Shown: positions 14,807 to 19,381 of the stretch, piece by piece
Numbering within the stretch: position 1 is the stretch's first letter
How the letters are laid out: each line of letters opens with the position of its first letter
NCBI GenBank assembly: GCA_003343605.1
Contig: QAKW01000093.1
Location: 1-19,381, forward strand
DNA length: 19,381 nt
From: Clostridiales bacterium
GTDB lineage: Bacteria > Bacillota > Clostridia > Oscillospirales > QAKW01
Reading direction: 5' to 3'
Translations under genes and position numbers: made by a program
Notes under the pieces: generated by a model
Seen by the model: only the letters and a program-made list of their open reading frames with translations
What the model was told of the DNA's origin: nothing
Databases searched by the model: none

Positions 14807-16344
14807 AGAATCAGCAGTATATTGTTGCGCTGGATCAGGGTACCACCAGCTCCCGCTGCATCATTTATGATCAGGAGCTGAACATTGTTTCCACCGCGCA
14901 GAAGGAGCTGCAGATCTTTTATCCGCAGCCCGGCTGGGTGGAGCAGCGGCCGCTGGATATCTGGGTGACCCAGTACGGAGTGCTCACGGAGGCGCTGCTC
15001 ACCGGCAATGTGCGGCCGGAGCAGGTGGCCGGGATCGGCATTACCAACCAGCGGGAAACCACCCTTGTGTGGGACCGCCATACCGGAGAGCCGGTCTGCA
15101 ACGCGATCGTTTGGCAGTGCCGCCGCACGGCGGATTTCTGCCGGGAGCTGGCCCGGCGCGAGGGCGATTATATCCGGGAGCATACCGGCCTGCTCTGTGA
15201 TCCCTATTTTACGGCCTCCAAGCTGCATTGGATCCTGCACCACATCGAAGGCACGATGGAACGCGCGCGGGAGGGAGCGCTGCTTTTCGGCACCGTGGAT
15301 ACCTATCTGATCTGGAAGCTGACCGGCGGCAGAGTCCATGCAACGGATTACACCAACGCTTCCCGCACCATGCTCTATGATATTCATAAGCGCTGCTGGG
15401 ATCAGCGGCTGCTTCGCCTGCTGGAAATTCCGGAATCGATGCTGCCGGAAGTGCGCCCCTCTTCGGGCGATTTCGGCATGGCCGATCTGATGGGAACGCC
15501 GGTTCCCATCGCAGGCGTGGCGGGCGATCAGCAGGCGGCGCTTTTCGGGCAGTGCGGCTTTTCGGCCGGGGCGCTCAAGGCAACCTATGGCACCGGCTGC
15601 TTCGCGCTGCTCCACAGCGGAGACCGGCCCGCCGCGGATCCGGGCGGCCTGCTGGTGACGCTGGGCGCTTCGGCAAAGGGCGCGCCCTGCTATTGCCTGG
15701 AGGGCAGTGTTTTTATCGGCGGGGCAGTGGTGCAATGGCTGCGCGATGAGCTCGGCCTGATCAATGAAGCGCAGGACAGCGCCTATTTCGCCGCCAAAGT
15801 ACCCGACAGCGCAGGTGTAGTGGTGGTGCCGGCCTTTACCGGCCTCGGCGCGCCTTACTGGGATAGCGGCGCGCGCGGCGCTGTTTTCGGGCTGACCCGC
15901 GGCACAACCGCCAATCACCTGATTCGGGCCTGCCTGGAATCGATCGCGTATCAAACCGCCGATGTGCTTGGGGCGATGGAGCAGGCGGCTGGGCTTAAAA
16001 TCAGGCGTCTGCTGGTAGACGGCGGCGCCACGGCGAATCCGCTGCTGATGCAGTTTCAAAGCGATATTGCACAGGCGGAGGTCCGCCGCCCGATGATCAG
16101 CGAGACCACCGCGCTCGGCGCGGCGTTTCTTGCAGGGCTTCAAACCGGCTTTTGGCAGAGCGAAGCGGCGCTGCGCGAACGCTTCCGGGCCGGGCAGGTC
16201 TGGCAGCCGCAGTGCCCGGCGGAAGAGGCGCGCCGCCTGATGGCGCGCTGGCACAGGGCGGTTGCCGCCGCAAGAGCCTATCGGGAAACGGAATGGAAGC
16301 AAAACCGGCCGGAAATCCTTTTCCGGCCGGTTTTTTTAGAATAA
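14803..16344 (+). CDS. glpK: Glycerol kinase
   Basis: This 513-aa cytosolic enzyme phosphorylates glycerol with ATP to sn-glycerol 3-phosphate (EC 2.7.1.30). FGGY-kinase motifs are complete: DQGTTSSR (11-18, phosphate loop), GITNQRETT with glycerol-binding Arg84-Glu85, Tyr135 in DPYFTASK, GVAGDQQAALFG with catalytic Asp242, TYGTG (261-265), and the second-half segment GLGAPYWDSGARGA plus DGGATANPLLMQ. The start ATG overlaps the stop of the giant secreted protein gene (ATGA), with GGAGGT 6 nt upstream, so translation is probably coupled. The activation loop goes SSGDFGMADLMGTPVPIAG and lacks the HPr-phosphorylated His found in many Gram-positive GlpKs. The last ~14 residues are encoded by the transcription terminator. 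No glpF, glpO or glpD is present in the window. Confidence 0.96.
   Translation: MKNQQYIVALDQGTTSSRCIIYDQELNIVSTAQKELQIFYPQPGWVEQRPLDIWVTQYGVLTEALLTGNVRPEQVAGIGITNQRETTLVWDRHTGEPVCNAIVWQCRRTADFCRELARREGDYIREHTGLLCDPYFTASKLHWILHHIEGTMERAREGALLFGTVDTYLIWKLTGGRVHATDYTNASRTMLYDIHKRCWDQRLLRLLEIPESMLPEVRPSSGDFGMADLMGTPVPIAGVAGDQQAALFGQCGFSAGALKATYGTGCFALLHSGDRPAADPGGLLVTLGASAKGAPCYCLEGSVFIGGAVVQWLRDELGLINEAQDSAYFAAKVPDSAGVVVVPAFTGLGAPYWDSGARGAVFGLTRGTTANHLIRACLESIAYQTADVLGAMEQAAGLKIRRLLVDGGATANPLLMQFQSDIAQAEVRRPMISETTALGAAFLAGLQTGFWQSEAALRERFRAGQVWQPQCPAEEARRLMARWHRAVAAARAYRETEWKQNRPEILFRPVFLE
16301..16337 (+). terminator. Intrinsic terminator inside the 3' end of glpK
   Basis: AAAACCGGCCGGAAA (16301-16315) and TTTCCGGCCGGTTTT (16320-16334) form a perfect 15-bp stem with a TCCT loop and a T run to 16337. 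The glpK stop is at 16342-16344, so hairpin and T run are wholly coding. Confidence 0.93.
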
Positions 16345-16356
16345 TGAACCGGTTTT

Positions 16357-16385
16357 TTGCTTTTTGCGCTGGGATCTGCTATAAT
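16357..16385 (+). promoter_or_regulatory. Promoter of the RNA methyltransferase operon
   Basis: TTGCTT (16357-16362) and TATAAT (16380-16385) are 17 nt apart, with extended -10 TGCTATAAT. It contains the same 15-base block GGGATCTGCTATAAT seen before giant gene 2. It starts 13 nt after the glpK stop. Confidence 0.72.
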
Positions 16386-16421
16386 AAAAATAATACTGTT
16401 AAAAAGAAACGGAGAAATGGC

Positions 16422-17543
16422 ATGAACATCATTCAATGCTGCGTGCCCTGCTTATTCGGGCTGGAGCGCTTCGTGGCGGAAGAGCTGAAAAATCTGGGGG
16501 CGCAGGAGGTGGCAAATGAAAACGGCCGGGTCTTTTTTACCGGCGATGCAACCACTGTTGCCGATGCGAACCTCTGGCTGCGCACCGGCCAGCGGGTAGA
16601 AATTGTTTTGGGGCGGTTTGTGGCCAAAACCTTCGATCAGCTCTTTGAGGGGGTGCGGGCGCTGCCCTGGGAAGACTGGATTTCCGCCGACGGGCGCTTT
16701 CCCGTGAAGGGCTATGCGCTGAATTCCGCACTCCACAACGTGCCCGATTGTCAGTCGATTATCAAAAAGGCCGTTGTGAGGCGGCTGGAGGGGCATTATC
16801 ATCAGGCCCGCTTTCCGGAGACCGGCGCGCTGTATCAGATTCGCTTTTCTATTTATAAAGATGAGGCGCTGCTGATGCTCGATACATCGGGCACGGCGCT
16901 TCACAAGCGGGGTTACCGGCCCGAAGGGCTTCCCGCGCCGATCCGGGAAACGCTGGGTGCGGCGCTGGTGCAGCTTGCGCGGCCCTTTCCCGATACGGTT
17001 CTTTATGATCCATTCGCCGGGAGCGGCACACTGCTGATTGAAGGCGCGCTGCTGGCGCGCCATATGGCGCCGGGCCTTCACCGCGGCTTTGCCGCCGAAA
17101 ACTGGCCCGCCTTTCCGCCGCCGCTCTGGCGTGCCCGCCGGGAGGCCGCCCGCCGGGCGGAAACGCCGGATATTCCTTTTCGCGGGGAGGGGAGCGATAT
17201 AGATCCGCGTGCCGTTCGGATTGCGGCCGATAACGCGCGGCGGGCCGGCGTTGCCGATTGTCTTACATTTACGGTAAAGGATGTAAAGGATTTTACCTTG
17301 TCAACTCCGCGGGGAATGGTGGTGACCAACCCGCCCTATGGAGAGCGGATGCTGGAAAAAGAAGAGGCCCGCGCGCTTTACCAGATCATGGGTACCGTAT
17401 TTCGGAAACAGCCTGGGTGGCGTTATTATATTATTGCGCCCGATCGGGATTTTGAGCGGCTGTTCGGCCGCCCGGCGGATAAGCGCCGCAAGCTCTACAA
17501 CGGCATGCTGGAATGTAATTGCTACCAGTATTTCCGCGCCTGA
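16422..17543 (+). CDS. THUMP-domain class I SAM-dependent RNA methyltransferase (RlmL N-half/YpsC type)
   Basis: This 373-aa cytosolic enzyme is predicted to N2-methylate a guanosine in 23S rRNA, as for the m2G methyltransferase half of RlmL and its Gram-positive YpsC homologues. The N-terminal ~160 residues are a ferredoxin-like plus THUMP RNA-binding region, beginning with CCVPCLFGLERFVAEELKNL. The Rossmann methyltransferase domain follows, with SAM motif I DPFAGSGTLLIEGAL from residue 196, an acidic GSDIDPRAVRIAADNAR strand, and the catalytic motif NPPYGERM at 303-310. The length matches YpsC-type proteins. I use ATG 16422, with GGAG 7 nt upstream; the frame extends upstream into glpK but without a ribosome site and against the promoter. 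It probably forms an operon with the membrane protein 48 nt downstream. Confidence 0.93.
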   Translation: MNIIQCCVPCLFGLERFVAEELKNLGAQEVANENGRVFFTGDATTVADANLWLRTGQRVEIVLGRFVAKTFDQLFEGVRALPWEDWISADGRFPVKGYALNSALHNVPDCQSIIKKAVVRRLEGHYHQARFPETGALYQIRFSIYKDEALLMLDTSGTALHKRGYRPEGLPAPIRETLGAALVQLARPFPDTVLYDPFAGSGTLLIEGALLARHMAPGLHRGFAAENWPAFPPPLWRARREAARRAETPDIPFRGEGSDIDPRAVRIAADNARRAGVADCLTFTVKDVKDFTLSTPRGMVVTNPPYGERMLEKEEARALYQIMGTVFRKQPGWRYYIIAPDRDFERLFGRPADKRRKLYNGMLECNCYQYFRA

Positions 17544-17591
17544 AGGCTGTGGATTTGGCCGTTTGATCAGAAAAAACAGGAGGGAGCCTTT

Positions 17592-18377
17592 ATGGGGGAA
17601 ATCATTGCAAGAAGGCAGTTCGCACCGCTTTATATCTGGCTGGATCTGGCTTTTTTACTGCTTTTTGCGCTGCTGCTGCTCTATCGAAAAAAATATACCA
17701 CCCTGCTGGTTGGTTTGGGCATGGGCGTTATTTACATGCTGGTGGATTACGGAATTTTCCATCTGCTGCTGCATACCCGCAGTATTACGGGCGGCAGCCT
17801 GTTCTGGGTGCTGCTGTGGATGTCGGTGAGCTATGGGTTCACAAACTTTACCTGGATCTGGCTCTGGCTTTCCAAAGACGCGCATCTTTTTGAATGGTCG
17901 CTGCTGATCCTCGGCTGGTGGTTCTGCTGCCCGCTGATTACGGCGGCCTTTGCCGGCGGGCAGGCGCCGATCGTGATCGAGCGCACCACCGGGGCCTATC
18001 ATGGCTATATGGCCGCGATTCTTTTTATCGGTTATCTGCTGCTGATTATCTATAACCTCCGGCAGAAGGAGCCCGCCGGGCGGATCCGGATTTCCTGGCT
18101 GCTGGCAATCGGTATACTGGTGCAGTTTGGCTGGGAGGCCGGGCTGTTGCTGGGCGGCGTGCGCAGCGCGGGCTTTTCCTTTGCGGAAAAGCTCCGGCCG
18201 CTGATTGTGAATTCCCTGCTGGAAACCAATCTGGGCCTGCCTTATATCTACCTGATTTTTATTGCCTTGACCGGCCGGTATACCGAAGACCTGAAAAAGC
18301 GGCCCGCGCCGCTGCGCTTTGCGGCGCGGGTGCAAGAAAACAACCGTGCGGCGGTTGGGAAAAGAAACACGCTGTAA
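17592..18377 (+). CDS. Uncharacterised seven-helix integral membrane protein
   Basis: I do not recognise the family of this 261-aa protein. It has seven strongly hydrophobic segments at about residues 12-31, 36-60, 70-92, 98-120, 136-156, 167-190 and 202-225. The loops are short, there is no signal peptide, and the C-terminal tail of ~35 residues is basic (KKRPAPLRFAARVQENNR). Conspicuous polar or aromatic residues within helices include VDYGIFH (52-57), SYGFTNFTWIWLW (80-92), QFGWEAG (178-184) and LLETNLGLPYIY (209-220). These could line a pocket. The start has a very strong AGGAGGGAG 5 nt upstream. It follows the RNA methyltransferase by 48 nt with no terminator between, so it is probably co-transcribed, although the functions show no obvious link. 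Confidence 0.8.
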   Translation: MGEIIARRQFAPLYIWLDLAFLLLFALLLLYRKKYTTLLVGLGMGVIYMLVDYGIFHLLLHTRSITGGSLFWVLLWMSVSYGFTNFTWIWLWLSKDAHLFEWSLLILGWWFCCPLITAAFAGGQAPIVIERTTGAYHGYMAAILFIGYLLLIIYNLRQKEPAGRIRISWLLAIGILVQFGWEAGLLLGGVRSAGFSFAEKLRPLIVNSLLETNLGLPYIYLIFIALTGRYTEDLKKRPAPLRFAARVQENNRAAVGKRNTL

Positions 18378-18389
18378 ATAAACAGAGAA

Positions 18390-18432
18390 AACCGGGCCGC
18401 TTCTAATGAAGCGGCCCGGTTCATATAGAGAT
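18390..18432. terminator. Hairpin terminator shared by the convergent membrane-protein and solute-binding-protein genes
   Basis: AACCGGGCCGCTTC (18390-18403) and GAAGCGGCCCGGTT (18408-18421) form a perfect 14-bp stem with a TAAT loop. Read on the minus strand it is followed by TTCTCTGTTTATTT, which is good for the solute-binding protein gene. On the plus strand the following TTCATATAG is a poor U tract, so it is weaker in that direction. Confidence 0.85.
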
Positions 18433-18433
18433 T

Positions 18434-19381
18434 TTAGCTGCCATAAGCCAGGCAGTCCGTGATTGCCTGCTCCACAATATTCTTCACCGCATTGGCCTCG
18501 GTAACAATATTGTAGGATTGATTTTTTTGTGCACTAAAAAAGCGGTTCATCGCCGATTTATTATCGCCGGTCAGCATATCCCACTCATTCATCTGCACAC
18601 CGAAATAGGTGTTGTGGATCACAAAATCAAAATATTCCTTTCGCTGTGCGTAGTTGAAGCCGATGTAGCAGCTGGTTGCAAAGTAATCGAAGATCGCCTC
18701 GGTAAACCGGCAGGCCCAGAGCTCCATAAATTTCACAGCATAGGGAATATTCGACTGGGTTTTCACCTTTTTCGGAATCATCATGGTATAACCGTAGTTG
18801 AACGCCACATCGCGCCCGGTGGCGGTGGTGGCCTTCGGGAACGGTACCCAGTTATACTTGTGATTGCGTGCGTATTCCTCATTTTCCCAGCTGTTCATCA
18901 GGTTCACAGCGTCCGCCATCATCAGCGTTCCGTTTTTATAGAGGTTGCTGTATTCTGATTTGTTGGCAATTTTGATGCTCTTATAAACGCCGGAAATGAA
19001 CTCCCAAGCCTGCAGCGTTTTCTGATCCAGCCAGTTATTGATCAGGTTGGGCGTGCTGCTCTTTGTATCGATCTGGATCGGCGCAAGACCGTTGGTCAGC
19101 GGCCAGGAATACATGGTATCGGAGGAACATTGCATATAGGCACTCAGCGGCTTGCCATCGGAGGTGGTGGCAGGAACGCTGGTAACAAACGCCTTATAGG
19201 TATCCCAATTCCAGTTGCCTTCCTGCCACGTCTTATGCGGATCCTTCAGCCCAAACTCCTCGACCATCGATTGATTATACCAGAGTACATTCACCGCGCC
19301 GATCGGGCTGATGCAGCGGTAGGTTCCGCCCCATTTGGTTTCATTCAGCGTCATTTCATCTACGCCGGGGGAATTGCCGAG
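18434..19381 (-). CDS. ABC transporter extracellular solute-binding protein (family 1), C-terminal ~315 residues
   Basis: This is the lipid-anchored or secreted substrate receptor of an ABC importer, most likely for a sugar or oligosaccharide. The frame is open to the window edge and continues upstream of the first internal Met at 19354, so the N-terminus and signal peptide lie outside. Typical family-1 features are GAVNVLWYNQSMVEEFGL, followed by a TWQEGNWNWDTYKAF stretch, the Trp-rich hinge region (LMNSWENEEYARNHKYNWVPFP) and GYTMMIPKKVKTQSNIPYAVKFMELW. The closing residues KNIVEQAITDCLAYGS are the usual C-terminal helix. The high aromatic content fits carbohydrate stacking, but the substrate is not determinable. 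Permease and ATPase genes are not in the window. Confidence 0.88.
   Translation of the reverse strand, partial: LGNSPGVDEMTLNETKWGGTYRCISPIGAVNVLWYNQSMVEEFGLKDPHKTWQEGNWNWDTYKAFVTSVPATTSDGKPLSAYMQCSSDTMYSWPLTNGLAPIQIDTKSSTPNLINNWLDQKTLQAWEFISGVYKSIKIANKSEYSNLYKNGTLMMADAVNLMNSWENEEYARNHKYNWVPFPKATTATGRDVAFNYGYTMMIPKKVKTQSNIPYAVKFMELWACRFTEAIFDYFATSCYIGFNYAQRKEYFDFVIHNTYFGVQMNEWDMLTGDNKSAMNRFFSAQKNQSYNIVTEANAVKNIVEQAITDCLAYGS

Noticed and set aside
14767..16302. Antisense 511-codon frame opposite glpK
   Set aside because: glpK has every family motif. The minus-strand frame has low-complexity Arg/Ala/Gly-rich composition and no recognisable domain.
16152..16421. Longer N-terminus of the RNA methyltransferase beginning inside glpK
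   Set aside because: It would cross the glpK terminator and the promoter; the family N-terminus begins at 16422, which has its own ribosome site.
18303..18330. Perfect 10-bp GC hairpin (CCCGCGCCGC / GCGGCGCGGG) near the end of the membrane-protein gene
   Set aside because: It is within coding sequence, with no T run after it and a proper terminator 60 nt downstream. Most likely chance in GC-rich codons.

Overview
The window looks like chromosome from a Gram-positive anaerobe of the Bacillota, most likely a gut-type Clostridia (Oscillospirales-like). The evidence is GC-rich coding sequence with strong AGGAGG-type ribosome binding sites, short AT-rich promoters with TGnTATAAT extended -10 boxes, hairpin-plus-U-tract terminators after most units, a Clostridia-type NADP glutamate dehydrogenase, a MATE pump, and very large secreted proteins built from GLUG and Listeria-Bacteroides (InlB B-type) repeats. 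The taxonomic call is inference from gene content. I saw no tRNA, rRNA, CRISPR array, insertion sequence or phage gene.

Left part (1-4290), housekeeping and efflux. The 3' part of gdhA ends at a terminator that also serves a convergent ZIP metal transporter gene. Upstream of the ZIP gene, on the same minus strand, is trxA (thioredoxin) with its own promoter and terminator. Divergent from trxA is a two-gene operon, a MarR-family regulator followed after 4 nt by a MATE efflux transporter. Its promoter has perfect -35 and -10 hexamers and carries two copies of a 12-bp near-palindrome, as expected for autorepression.

Centre (4290-16345), the striking part. After an AT-rich promoter/leader come two tandem paralogous genes for giant secreted proteins (1433 and 1946 aa). 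Each has a signal peptide, an N-terminal beta-helix-like region, a cadherin-like sandwich, a helical FIVAR-like segment, GLUG repeats, an InlB B-type repeat, and a complete endonuclease/exonuclease/phosphatase (EEP, DNase I-like) domain embedded between GLUG units. The first protein stops 16 residues into the GLUG material after the EEP domain and has its own terminator. The second continues for more than 500 residues of further GLUG and InlB-like repeats. The second gene overlaps the glycerol kinase gene glpK by ATGA, so a secreted phosphodiesterase-type enzyme and a cytosolic glycerol-phosphorylating enzyme are made from one transcript. glpK ends inside its own terminator hairpin.

Right part (16345-19381). 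A THUMP-domain RNA methyltransferase (RlmL/YpsC type) has a promoter sharing 15 identical bases with that of the second giant gene. It is followed by an uncharacterised seven-helix membrane protein. Convergent to these, and cut by the window edge, is an extracellular solute-binding protein of an ABC importer.

The best candidate for an undescribed system is the tandem giant EEP/beta-helix pair with the coupled glycerol kinase. The domain calls are well supported by visible motifs. The substrate and the purpose of the coupling are unknown.
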